Assembly: GCF_016526145.1 (NCBI RefSeq)
Contig: NZ_JADDUE010000003.1
Span: 496,001 to 560,000 of the forward strand
Reading direction: 5' to 3'
DNA length: 64,000 nucleotides
DNA from: Saccharopolyspora galaxeae
GTDB taxonomy: Bacteria > Actinomycetota > Actinomycetes > Mycobacteriales > Pseudonocardiaceae
The stretch's first letter is position 1; each line of letters begins with the position of its first letter. Shown piece after piece: positions 54,915-63,523 of this stretch. Under the pieces are notes generated by a model, which did not search any database, had not been told where the DNA came from, and saw only the letters and a list, made by a program, of their open reading frames with translations. The position numbers were made by a program, and so were the translations under genes.

Positions 54915-57026
54915 TCAGCGCAGACCGCTGTCGATGATCGCGGCTTCGATCTCCATCGCGGAGGCCAGTCCGCCTGTGCAGGGGCCGACCACGCCGTGCA
55001 CGCCGAGCCGGTGCAGCCGGTTCGCCTGTTGTTTCGTGTGCACGCTGTTGGCGATCACCGGCAGGCCGAGCAGCTCGGCGGTGCCGACCAGGCTGCGCAC
55101 CAGGTGCTCGTCCAGCGGATCCGGTCCGTCCGGCGCGGCGAAGCTGTCCAGGAACCCGCCGGACAGCCGCACCGCGCGCAACGGCAGACTGCGCAGCCGG
55201 GCGGCTTCGCGGGTGTCCCTGCCGAAGTCGTAGACCGCCAGCCGCAGCCCCATCTCGTCGAAGATCTCCAGCGCGTCCACCGGGTCGCCGTGCTGGTCGA
55301 ACAGCGCGGCCTCGGGCACCCCGATGACCAGCTTGTCGGCGGGCAGCCCGGTCTCGCGCAGGATGCGCCGCATGTCGCCGACCAGTTCCGGGTCGTGCAG
55401 CTGCCGCGCGGAAAGGCCCACGGCGGCCACCGGCGAGCGGTCGCCGAACCGCTCCCGCCAGTGCGCCGCGTGCGCGCAGACCCGCTCCAGCGCCCAGATG
55501 CCGAGCCGGGTGATCATCCCGGTCTCCTCGGCCAGCTCCAGGAAATCCGCCGCGTCCAGCTCACCCAGCTCCGGGTGGTCCCAGCGCACGTGGGCCTCCA
55601 CGCCGACGAGGTTGCCGCTGCCGACGTACTCCACCGGCCGGTACTCGATGTAGAGCTCTTCGTCGTCGAGCGCGCTCGGCATCGACGCCGACAGGCGGAA
55701 CCGCCGCCGCGCGGCCGCGTTGTGCTCGGGGTCGAACAGCGCCCACTGCGCCCGGCCGTCGTTCTTCGCCCGGTACAGCGTGATGTCGGCGTCGGAGAGC
55801 AGTTCGTCCGGCCCGGTGTCGGTCACCGCGGTCTCGACCACGCCGACGCTGGCCGATGCGGTGAGCTGGTGGCCGCGGATGGAGACCGGCTCGGTGATCG
55901 CCGCCAGCAGCTGCTCGACCAGCTCCACCAGCCGGGCCGCGCCCCGCGAATCCTTCAGCAGCACCACGAACTCGTCGCCGCCCATCCGCGCGGCCAGCCC
56001 ATCCTCGGCCAGCACCATGACCTGCAGCCGCTGGGCGACCGCGCGCAGCAGCTCGTCGCCTATCGGGTGGCCGAGGCTGTCGTTGATCGCCTTGAAGCCG
56101 TCCAGGTCGAAGTAGCACAGCCCGACCCGGCGCCCCGGGTGCGTCGGATCCAGCGCCTGGTCCAGCGTGGTCTTGAGCTGCGTGCGGTTCGCCAGTCCGG
56201 TCAGCGGGTCCAGGGTGGCCTGCCTGCGGAACTGCTCCTCGAGCATGTGCCGCTGGGTGATGTCCTCGTAGAGCACCACCTGGTAGTCCGGCTCGCCGTC
56301 GGAATCGCGCACCAGCGATGCGGACAACCGGGTCCAGATGTGCGCGCCGTCCGGGCCGCTGCACCGCGTCTCGGCCTGGAACCGGTCCACATCGCCCGCG
56401 GCCAGCGCGGCCACGTTCTCGGCCAGCTCCGGTAGCCACTTGCGGTCGACCAGGTCGAACACGCGGCGCCCGACCACTGCCTCGCACACCGACTCGAAGA
56501 TGCGCTCCAGCGGGGAGTTGACCTCTTCGACGGTGCCGTCCAGCGCGACGATCGCGATGCCCAGCGCCGAAGAGGTGAACACCGCGCGGAACCGCGCCTC
56601 GCTCGCGCGCAGCGCCTCCTCGGCCGAGTCCCGTGCCTGCAGCACCGCCCGCTTGATGACTTCCTGCTCGTCCAAGGTCTGCTCGCGCAGTTGCCCCGCG
56701 TAGCCCGCGGCCACCGAACCCAGCACGAGCGGCGACCGGACGGGCCCCGTCGGCTGCCCGTCGAGGGGTTCCGGCAGCTGATCGCCGAGCATCCACAGCG
56801 TGCGCTCCAGCGCGGCCGGGTTGGTGAAGTGCACCCGCACCAGCCGCTCGCCCAGCTCCCCGGCGGCCGCGGCCACCGCGTCGGTGTCCGGTGCGGACAG
56901 CAGCGCGTCGAGATGTCCGGCCAGGAAGGACTCGATGTCGCTGCGCGCCAGCGGCACGTAGCTGGTCCGGATGATCTCGCGGGTCCAGCGGCGGACGAAC
57001 TCGGCCCGTTCCGGGGAAGGGTTCAC
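54915..57026 (-). CDS. PAS-GGDEF-EAL protein: probable diguanylate cyclase with a degenerate EAL domain
   Basis: 703 aa. An N-terminal alpha-helical region (1-130), a PAS domain (about 141-255, ending YEDITQRHMLEEQFRRQATLDPLTGLANR), a GGDEF domain with an intact GGDEF at 349-353, and an EAL-like domain from about 450. In the EAL domain the motif is EAH (477-479), DDFG is YDFG (599-602), the KxD segment reads RLSGG, and the conserved Asn and second Glu positions are lost. Phosphodiesterase activity is therefore unlikely. No RxxD inhibitory site precedes GGDEF. The ATG overlaps the methyltransferase stop by 4 nt. Confidence 0.88.
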   Translation of the reverse strand: MNPSPERAEFVRRWTREIIRTSYVPLARSDIESFLAGHLDALLSAPDTDAVAAAAGELGERLVRVHFTNPAALERTLWMLGDQLPEPLDGQPTGPVRSPLVLGSVAAGYAGQLREQTLDEQEVIKRAVLQARDSAEEALRASEARFRAVFTSSALGIAIVALDGTVEEVNSPLERIFESVCEAVVGRRVFDLVDRKWLPELAENVAALAAGDVDRFQAETRCSGPDGAHIWTRLSASLVRDSDGEPDYQVVLYEDITQRHMLEEQFRRQATLDPLTGLANRTQLKTTLDQALDPTHPGRRVGLCYFDLDGFKAINDSLGHPIGDELLRAVAQRLQVMVLAEDGLAARMGGDEFVVLLKDSRGAARLVELVEQLLAAITEPVSIRGHQLTASASVGVVETAVTDTGPDELLSDADITLYRAKNDGRAQWALFDPEHNAAARRRFRLSASMPSALDDEELYIEYRPVEYVGSGNLVGVEAHVRWDHPELGELDAADFLELAEETGMITRLGIWALERVCAHAAHWRERFGDRSPVAAVGLSARQLHDPELVGDMRRILRETGLPADKLVIGVPEAALFDQHGDPVDALEIFDEMGLRLAVYDFGRDTREAARLRSLPLRAVRLSGGFLDSFAAPDGPDPLDEHLVRSLVGTAELLGLPVIANSVHTKQQANRLHRLGVHGVVGPCTGGLASAMEIEAAIIDSGLR

Positions 57027-57856
57027 CTCGGGTCACCCGCGTTTCCGCGGCCGCTTCGCTTGCGCGCGACGACGCCGTGCATGAGCGATTCCTCCGGGCG
57101 CTCTGGATCGTCCTCAGTGGATTCCGGCGGCCATTCGGGGACGGGCACCAGGCCGGGTTCGACCGGTTCGAACCCGCCCAGCAGTCCGGTGAGTTCGGCG
57201 CGTCCGCGCGCGACCATTCCGGGCAAGCCGTCGAAGCGGATGGCGGTGATCCGCGCGGCCGATTCCGGCGCGACATCGGCGGCCAGGTGCGACAGGCACA
57301 GCAGGCTGCCCGGCGCGATCCGGTCGTAGTAGTCGCGCAGCGCCTTGTGCGGTTCCAGCTCGTCCGGGACGAACTCCAGCACCGAGGCCAGGATCAGGCC
57401 GATGGGCTCGCTGAACCGCAGCAGCCGGGTGACCGGCTCCGCGTGCAGCACCGACTGCACGTCGAGCAGGTCGGCGTGCACCGCGTCGGCGCGATCGTCG
57501 CCTTCCAGGATCGTGCGCCCGTGCGCCACGGCGACCGGATCGTTGTCCACGTAGACCACGCGCGCCCGCGGTTCGGCTTGCAGCGCGACCTCGTGGACGT
57601 TGCCGAGCGTGGGGATGCCGGAGCCGAGGTCCAGGAACTGCCGCACGCCTCGGCGCAGGCAGTAGTGCACCGCGCGATGCAGGAAGATCCGGTTGTGCCG
57701 GGCCAGGTGCCGCGCCCGCGGCTCCGCGTGCAGCAGCTTGCGCACCAGCGCGCGGTCGACGGCGAAGTTGTGCGCACCGCCGAGGCAGTAGTCGTAGCAC
57801 CGCGCCACGCTGGGTCGTTCGAGGTCAGCACCCAGCCCTTCCGGCCGCTGGTGCAT
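57023..57856 (-). CDS. SAM-dependent methyltransferase, DUF574 (PF04672) family
   Basis: 277 aa. Family pattern: RPSVARCYDYCLGGAHNFAVDRAL at the N-terminus, the SAM-binding VRQFLDLGSGIPTLGNVHE and VVYVDNDPVAVAHGRTIL, and IGLILASVLEFVPD. These proteins are abundant in actinomycetes; substrates are unknown. It is translationally coupled to the PAS-GGDEF-EAL gene downstream (4-nt overlap), so the two probably act together in signalling. Confidence 0.9.
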   Translation of the reverse strand: MHQRPEGLGADLERPSVARCYDYCLGGAHNFAVDRALVRKLLHAEPRARHLARHNRIFLHRAVHYCLRRGVRQFLDLGSGIPTLGNVHEVALQAEPRARVVYVDNDPVAVAHGRTILEGDDRADAVHADLLDVQSVLHAEPVTRLLRFSEPIGLILASVLEFVPDELEPHKALRDYYDRIAPGSLLCLSHLAADVAPESAARITAIRFDGLPGMVARGRAELTGLLGGFEPVEPGLVPVPEWPPESTEDDPERPEESLMHGVVARKRSGRGNAGDPR

Positions 57857-58235
57857 CGTGGCCTCCTGCTGACGGTTTCGGTGCAGGCGAACTCGCGGAA
57901 GTAGGTAGCGCCTGCTGCTGCGCTCGTTCCAAGCAACCTACGAAAGACGGTACTGCACAAGATCGTCATCGGGTACGCCCGGCAGCGCCGCTCGTGATCG
58001 TACTGTGACCCTCCGCGTTCGGTAACCCGCCGCCGTGCGGCTTGTGGACCGAACCGTGCAGCGGCGCCTATGAGGCTTCTCACCGTCCGTATACCGGGAT
58101 CGGCGGTTAGGGCAACCTAAGCTGGAAGTGTCGGGCAGCGCCCGGCCCCGGCAGCGCCGCCGGCCGGCCGGAAGCGCGCCCGGACGCCGGGCGATCCCGG
58201 CGTGCGATTTCGGAATCCGAGCAGGAGGAACTTGC
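57857..58235. other. Divergent promoter region of the methyltransferase and FprA genes
   Basis: 379 nt without a gene. It contains the iron-box-like palindrome at 58102-58120 and should hold the promoters of both divergent units. No other structure was recognised. Confidence 0.5.
58102..58120. promoter_or_regulatory. Iron-box-like palindrome (DmdR/IdeR type)
   Basis: GGCGGTTAGGGCAACCTAA matches 14 of 19 positions of the actinobacterial iron box TTAGGTTAGGCTAACCTAA, including the TTAGG-N4-CCTAA core. It lies 116 nt upstream of the FprA-type gene. Iron-dependent repression is an inference. Confidence 0.45.
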
Positions 58236-59588
58236 ATGACCCGCCCACTGCGAGTGGCGATCGTCGGGGCCGGACCAGCCGGTGTCTACGCCGCGGACAT
58301 CCTGACGAAGTCCGAGACCCCAGTGGACATCGACCTGCTCGACCGGATGCCCGCGCCGTACGGGCTCATCCGGTACGGCGTGGCACCGGACCACCCGCGG
58401 ATCAAGGGCATCGTCAACGCGCTGCGCCGGATCATGGAGAAGGACCAGATCCGGTTCCTCGGCGGCGTGAACTACGGCGAGGACGTCAAGCTCGACGAGC
58501 TGCGCAGGCACTACGACGCGGTGATCTTCTCGACCGGCGCGGACAAGGACCGGGACCTGAACATCCCCGGCATCGACCTGCCGCACAGCCACGGCGCCGC
58601 AGCGTTCGTCTACTGGTACGACGGCTACCCGGAGACCACGAGGGACTGGACGCTGGACGCCCGCGAGGTCGCCGTGATCGGCGCGGGCAACGTGGCGCTG
58701 GACGTGGCGCGGGTGCTGGCCAAGCAGGCCGACGATCTGCTGAGCACCGAGATCCCGGACAACGTCTACCAGGGACTGCGGGACTCCCAGGTCACCGACG
58801 TGCACCTCTACGCCCGCCGCGGTCCCGCGCAGGCCAAGTTCACCCCGCTGGAACTGCGCGAACTCGACCACCAGCCCGGCGTGGAACTGATCGTGCACCC
58901 GGAGGGCTTCGAGCTCGACGAGGGCAGCGAAGCCGCCATCCGGGACAACAACCAGACCAAGTCGATCGTGAAGACCTTCCAGGACTGGGCGCTGCGGGAC
59001 CCGCGGTACGACACCCCGCGGCGGCTGCACTTCCACTTCCTGCGCGGACCCACCGAGGTGCTGGGCACCGACCGGGTCGAGGGGCTGCGCACCGAGGTCA
59101 TGGAACTCGACGGCGCAGGCGGCGTGCGCGGCACCGGCGAGTTCGAGGACACGCCGGTGCAGGCGGTCTACCGGGCCGTCGGTTACCTGAGCACGCCGGT
59201 GGCCGACATCCCGTTCGACCACAACACCGGCACCGTGCCCAACGACGGCGGCCGAGTGCTGGACCTGGACGGCGAGCACATCACCGGCGTGTACACCACC
59301 GGCTGGATCAAGCGCGGGCCGGTCGGCCTGATCGGGCACACCAAGGGCGACGCCATGGAGACGATCAACAACCTGTTGGCCGACCTGGACACCATGCCCA
59401 CCGCGGAGGACCCGAACCCGGACAGCGTGCTGCGGCTGCTCGACGACAACGGCGTCCGCTACACCACCTGGGACGGCTGGAAGCTGCTCGACGCGCACGA
59501 GCAAGCCCTCGGCGAAGCAGCCGGCCGCGAGCGGATCAAGGTCGTGCCGCGCGACGACATGATCCGCATCTCCCGCAGCGAGGACTGA
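58236..59588 (+). CDS. fprA: FprA-type ferredoxin/adrenodoxin-NADP+ reductase
   Basis: 450 aa from ATG at 58236, with GCAGGAGGAAC upstream. FAD-binding GAGPAGVYAADIL at residues 10-22, the NADP-binding GAGNVALDVARVLA and the family signature GVAPDHPRIKGIV are present. GWIKRGPVGLIGHTKGDAMETINNLLADL is the conserved C-terminal FAD contact. It transfers electrons between NADPH and ferredoxin. It has no fused ferredoxin domain. The iron-box-like site upstream suggests iron-regulated expression. Confidence 0.93.
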   Translation: MTRPLRVAIVGAGPAGVYAADILTKSETPVDIDLLDRMPAPYGLIRYGVAPDHPRIKGIVNALRRIMEKDQIRFLGGVNYGEDVKLDELRRHYDAVIFSTGADKDRDLNIPGIDLPHSHGAAAFVYWYDGYPETTRDWTLDAREVAVIGAGNVALDVARVLAKQADDLLSTEIPDNVYQGLRDSQVTDVHLYARRGPAQAKFTPLELRELDHQPGVELIVHPEGFELDEGSEAAIRDNNQTKSIVKTFQDWALRDPRYDTPRRLHFHFLRGPTEVLGTDRVEGLRTEVMELDGAGGVRGTGEFEDTPVQAVYRAVGYLSTPVADIPFDHNTGTVPNDGGRVLDLDGEHITGVYTTGWIKRGPVGLIGHTKGDAMETINNLLADLDTMPTAEDPNPDSVLRLLDDNGVRYTTWDGWKLLDAHEQALGEAAGRERIKVVPRDDMIRISRSED

Positions 59589-59601
59589 GGCGCGGATTCG
59601 G

Positions 59602-59637
59602 ACCGGCCCGTCGGCGTGCATCCGCCGGCGGGCCGGT
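59602..59637. terminator. Bidirectional terminator between fprA and the ATPase gene
   Basis: A 15-bp stem (59602-59616 with 59623-59637, one G-T pair) with a 6-nt loop lies between the two convergent stop codons. Confidence 0.8.
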
Positions 59638-59645
59638 TGCGCATT

Positions 59646-62342
59646 TCAGGACAGGTGCGGGAAAAACTGCTGCACCTGACAGTTGGAGCAAGCCGCCAGT
59701 GCACGGCTCCACTCCGAGGTCTCGGGCCAATCATCCGGCCTAGCACCCGGCACCCGACTCTTCCTTCGGGCGTGCTGGAAGCGGTTCGCGTTCTTGCTCA
59801 ACTTCTTCTGATACTCCCGGACCTGCGCGATCCTCGGATATACACAATTCGCGTGACTAGCTTCGTTCAACAGATAATCGCCTCGTTCAGCGTGCATCTC
59901 CAGGAGCTCATCGATGAATTCGGCGACATTGGCGTGGCACCTCTCGGTGCACCCTGCATGCATCTTCTGGATCTTCCGCAACTGCTCGTCCAACAGATCG
60001 AAGTGCTTGAGCACCCCCCGCTTCTCGCGGTCCTCCCGCACGTTGCTGAGATCGGGCAAGTACCGCAGCCCGCGCGGCCCGACGACTTCGAACAGGTCTC
60101 CGATTATGGCCTCGAGCGTCTGCCGCGCCAAATTTCCAGCAGCGCTGCGCAACCAAATTCGGTTCTCGGCGTCCGCATTGCTCTGCAACAGAGCTTTCAG
60201 CCGGTCGGCATATTCTTGCGGCGATCGGGGCTTGATCAAAGACTGCGGGGTCGGCTCGATCTCACGGTCGAGTTCGGTGAACCACTGAGTGGTAAGCGGC
60301 CATCGAGCACCGTGATGTTTCCAGAGCGATCGCACCAACTGTTCGTCGTGGGTGAGCACCACGACCTGCCGGCCCGGTCCGTTCGGCGGACCGAGGAGGT
60401 CACCAATGCCCTCCCCGGCGAGCTTTTCGACGGTTGCCGCGTCGAGCATGTCGGTCGGATCGTCAATGATCACTGGCGCTCCGGACTGCTCCTGCTCCAG
60501 CGTCGCGAGGTGCACGGCCAGACCGAGCATGTCCAGCTGCGAGTCCGACAGGCGCCCGATCGCGGTCTGCTTGCCTTGGCCGACCAGCACGTTGAGTCTC
60601 GGCTTCTGAGCTCCGGGACTCACCTGCAGCCGGACCGAAGGTGTGTGGTCCGGGGCCAATCGGCGCAACCAGGAACTGATCGGCTCTGCGAGCGCCGTGA
60701 GCTTCGCCTCCAGCACCTCAGCACGGCGAGCTTTGAGGCGCTGGGCCGCGATCCTGAGATTCCGCGCGTCGACGTCCCGCTTGCGCCGCGCGTCAATGGC
60801 TTCCGCGATGGCGCGGGCGTTGTCCCGCCGCCACGTCGCCTTCGCAAGTTCGGCGTCCTTGCGGTCCCGGAGTAACTCCGAACGCAGGTGCTCGGCCGCG
60901 CGAGCATTCCTGTCAGCAACTTCGCGGAGGTCGACCAGCCGCCGCAGCGCCTCCACGACCGAACGCATCGAATCAGCAGAAGGTTCGCGTCCGGCTGTCT
61001 CGATTCTGTCCCACAACACCGTGCATTGCTGGTCCCAGGCCGTTTTGGAGGACCGCGCTTCGCCGTATGCGGCAGAGAAATTCCGGTCCTCCCCCGCGAA
61101 CGACCGCACGGCTGCGTCGTCCCATTCCGGGAACCGCCATTCGAGGTACGGCCGGAACCCCTGAGCGAACCCTCGTGCTTCCTTCCGGAGAGCGCTGTCA
61201 GCCTCCTGGTACTCGCGCACGTCACGAACCGACTCCAGTAACCGGTGCACGGCGGCGATCCGGTCACTGGTCACGGTCGCGACGGTGCACGCCGGGCATG
61301 CCTCGCCCGCGATCGCGACCTCCGCGAAGGACTCGAGCAGACGCAGAGTGGCCTGATCGAGGGCTTCCGACAGACGCGGAACTTCACGGGACTCTTGGTC
61401 AGTGAGCCGTTGCACCAAATCTTCGAGCCCCGCTGCTGGGAGGACCTCAGGAGGCCGCGGGAGCGGCGCCTCCCAAGCCTCGGACAATCTCTCGCCGGGC
61501 CCGCGAGAATCCGGAGCGCACCGCGCGATGGCCTGCTGCGCGTTCCGCTCCACCAACTTCGCGATCTCCTCGACCGGAACCGCGCTCGTGCAGTCGTGCA
61601 CTCCCTCGGCCCAGGTGACGGCGTCCTGCATGGCAGCTGACGGCAACGCTTCGACCGAACTGAGTTCCTTCCCCCGCTGGTCCAATGCTTTCTGAGCATC
61701 GCCCCAGACCTGGGCCAAGTCGCCCAGACCAGCTGCGTGGCCAAGGAGATCGGCTCGATCCGCCCCGGACAAGTTGATGACCTCTCGCAACCGGCGACGA
61801 GCAATCAGCTGCACCGGTGGTGCATCCGCTGCGGCCTGACCCCACGCTCCGTTCCAAACCGCTCGTCCCGGCTTTCCGTCCTGTATCCAGGATATTGATA
61901 CATTCGGCTCGATGTCCGTCAATTTTCCGTCGACGTCAGAATAAGGGACATTGTTCTCGTCCTTGACCTCGCCCGCCGGACCGGCGGGTTGCGACGCGCG
62001 AGTTGTCACCCCTTTGGTAAGCAACTCGACGGCGTCGATGATGCTGGTCTTGCCGGTTCCGTTCTCCGCGTACAGGATCGTAAGACCCCGGGAAAGTTCC
62101 AGTTCCTGCTCCGCACCGAAAGACCGGATGCCCTGGACCCTAACCGACTCGACGTACCCGTTAAACGGGTACGTCGACGGCTCCGCGGGAGGGATCGCAA
62201 TGTGCTCGACGACCTCCTTGACCCGCTTTTCGGAGGCTTCGCCGAGCGATTCTATTTCCCGCTCGATCCGTTGCGCAAGCATTTTCGCGGACTCCATACC
62301 CCACCCAGAAATCGATCTCGTCATCCCGGCGACCGAGACCAT
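59646..62342 (-). CDS. Solitary ABC/Rad50-like ATPase with possible C-terminal anticodon-nuclease-like domain
   Basis: 898 aa from ATG at 62342 (MVSVAGMTRS), with AGAGGGG 5 nt upstream; the frame is open to an ATG at 62396. The split ATPase has Walker A AENGTGKTS (92-100), signature LSDSQ (598-602), Walker B VIIDDP (624-629) and an H-loop His665. A middle insertion has CPAC (349-352), which could be a zinc hook, flanked by helical, coiled-coil-like stretches. The C-terminal 220 aa include Arg740-x3-Glu744 and NEASH (826-830), recalling the Arg-Glu-His triad of PrrC/RloC nucleases, and CSNC (885-888). GC content is visibly below the neighbours. It may be a solitary defence ATPase; the nuclease reading is tentative. 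Confidence 0.72.
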   Translation of the reverse strand: MVSVAGMTRSISGWGMESAKMLAQRIEREIESLGEASEKRVKEVVEHIAIPPAEPSTYPFNGYVESVRVQGIRSFGAEQELELSRGLTILYAENGTGKTSIIDAVELLTKGVTTRASQPAGPAGEVKDENNVPYSDVDGKLTDIEPNVSISWIQDGKPGRAVWNGAWGQAAADAPPVQLIARRRLREVINLSGADRADLLGHAAGLGDLAQVWGDAQKALDQRGKELSSVEALPSAAMQDAVTWAEGVHDCTSAVPVEEIAKLVERNAQQAIARCAPDSRGPGERLSEAWEAPLPRPPEVLPAAGLEDLVQRLTDQESREVPRLSEALDQATLRLLESFAEVAIAGEACPACTVATVTSDRIAAVHRLLESVRDVREYQEADSALRKEARGFAQGFRPYLEWRFPEWDDAAVRSFAGEDRNFSAAYGEARSSKTAWDQQCTVLWDRIETAGREPSADSMRSVVEALRRLVDLREVADRNARAAEHLRSELLRDRKDAELAKATWRRDNARAIAEAIDARRKRDVDARNLRIAAQRLKARRAEVLEAKLTALAEPISSWLRRLAPDHTPSVRLQVSPGAQKPRLNVLVGQGKQTAIGRLSDSQLDMLGLAVHLATLEQEQSGAPVIIDDPTDMLDAATVEKLAGEGIGDLLGPPNGPGRQVVVLTHDEQLVRSLWKHHGARWPLTTQWFTELDREIEPTPQSLIKPRSPQEYADRLKALLQSNADAENRIWLRSAAGNLARQTLEAIIGDLFEVVGPRGLRYLPDLSNVREDREKRGVLKHFDLLDEQLRKIQKMHAGCTERCHANVAEFIDELLEMHAERGDYLLNEASHANCVYPRIAQVREYQKKLSKNANRFQHARRKSRVPGARPDDWPETSEWSRALAACSNCQVQQFFPHLS
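62149..62177. repeat. Perfect 29-bp palindrome inside the ATPase gene
   Basis: Arms TCGACGTACCCGTT (62149-62162) and AACGGGTACGTCGA (62164-62177) flank a single A. It falls in codons about 55-65 of the ATPase (TYPFNGYVES region). A 14-bp perfect stem within coding sequence is unlikely to be chance. Confidence 0.8.
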
Positions 62343-62439
62343 ACTTGCCCCTCTGGCGCCTACTCGCATTTCCCCATCTAGCCGAGCAGTTGGCATATTC
62401 CAACACGGGGAGTGCCGAAAACGCCCGAAAATCGGTCGA

Positions 62440-63270
62440 TCAGCGCCTACGCTGGACTGAAACGGTGACGGAGCCCGTGATGGGGAAGGAGTCCGGCAGC
62501 GCGGCGATACGAGCCGAAAGGGATTCCGTGGAATGCCAGGCGTTCGGGCCCATGCCGACCACGGCGGCCACTTCTTCGGCGGTGAGCCGCATGGCGAACT
62601 CGCACCGCCGGCTGCGCACCGGCTCGAAGTGGTCGGTGAGCTGCTCCCGGAGCCGCTGCTGCTTGCGCTCGTCCACGGTGAGCAGGTCCAGTTCGGACAC
62701 CAACTCGGCCAGGTGCCCGGAGTTCGGCGTGACCACCACGAGGTGCCCGCCCGGGCGCAGCACGCGGTGCGTCTCGACGGCGTTGCGCGGGGCGAACACG
62801 TTCAGCGCGGTGGCGAATGCGGCGTCGCGCACGGGCAAGGTCCGCCAAGCGTCGGCGAGCACGGCCGCGGCGCGCGGGTGGGCCTTCGCGGCCCGCCGGG
62901 AAGCGTACTTCGACACGTCCAGCGCGACGCCGATCTCGCCGGGCAGCGCATCCAGCACTCGCCCGAGGTAGTGGCCGGTCCCGGCGCCGACGTCCAGCAC
63001 CGGTCCGCCGGTGTGCGTCGCCGCGGTGACGTCGGCGAGTGCTTCTGCGATCGGTGCGTAGTGCCCGGAAGCGAGGAAACCGGCGCGTGCAGCCACCATC
63101 TCGGCGGTGTCGCCGGGTCCCGGTGCGCCCCGCCCGCCCAGCAGGCTCACGTAACCCTGTCTGGCCAGGTCGAACGAGTGGTTCGCCGGGCAGCGCAGCG
63201 TGCGCCCCGCTGGTTGCAGACCGCGCCCGCAATGCGGGCACGCCAACAGTCGTGCGACATCGTTGAACAC
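62440..63270 (-). CDS. RlmA-type 23S rRNA (guanine-N1) methyltransferase
   Basis: 276 aa. An N-terminal zinc finger (LLACPHCGRGLQPAGRTLRCPANHSFDLARQGYVSLL; Cys-x2-Cys ... Cys-x3-His) precedes the SAM-binding domain (GGPVLDVGAGTGHYLGRVL, FATALNVFAPRN). The pattern matches RlmA/TlrB enzymes that methylate G745 (RlmA-I) or G748 (RlmA-II) in helix 35. Gram-positive members are usually of the G748 type, which can confer tylosin resistance. The stop is 97 nt before the start chosen for the ATPase, on the same strand. Confidence 0.9.
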   Translation of the reverse strand: MFNDVARLLACPHCGRGLQPAGRTLRCPANHSFDLARQGYVSLLGGRGAPGPGDTAEMVAARAGFLASGHYAPIAEALADVTAATHTGGPVLDVGAGTGHYLGRVLDALPGEIGVALDVSKYASRRAAKAHPRAAAVLADAWRTLPVRDAAFATALNVFAPRNAVETHRVLRPGGHLVVVTPNSGHLAELVSELDLLTVDERKQQRLREQLTDHFEPVRSRRCEFAMRLTAEEVAAVVGMGPNAWHSTESLSARIAALPDSFPITGSVTVSVQRRR

Positions 63271-63523
63271 CCTTTCCGCCTCCCCTGCGCAGCGATTCTA
63301 AGGAGCGGCCGGGGAGACCGGGGATTCCAGGCCCGGGGCGGAAGGTCGGGGAGCCGCTCGGTCGCCGGAGTTTCGGGCGAGCCAGATCGCACGGAGTCGT
63401 GCGGGCCCAGGTCGGCAACGACTCGGCTGGTGGGGTGGGCAAGCGCAGGGGCCAGGCGTGCCGGATCGGCCGCCTGGGCACACTGCGGGTGAGCGAGCGG
63501 GCAGGGACCGGAAGGAGACCGCC

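Noticed and set aside
59646-62342. DndD / RecN / SMC assignment for the ATPase
   Set aside because: There are no dnd partners, RecN lacks the C-terminal extension, and a single gene without ScpAB-like neighbours does not fit condensins. PrrC/RloC-like architecture fits the visible motifs better, but remains tentative.
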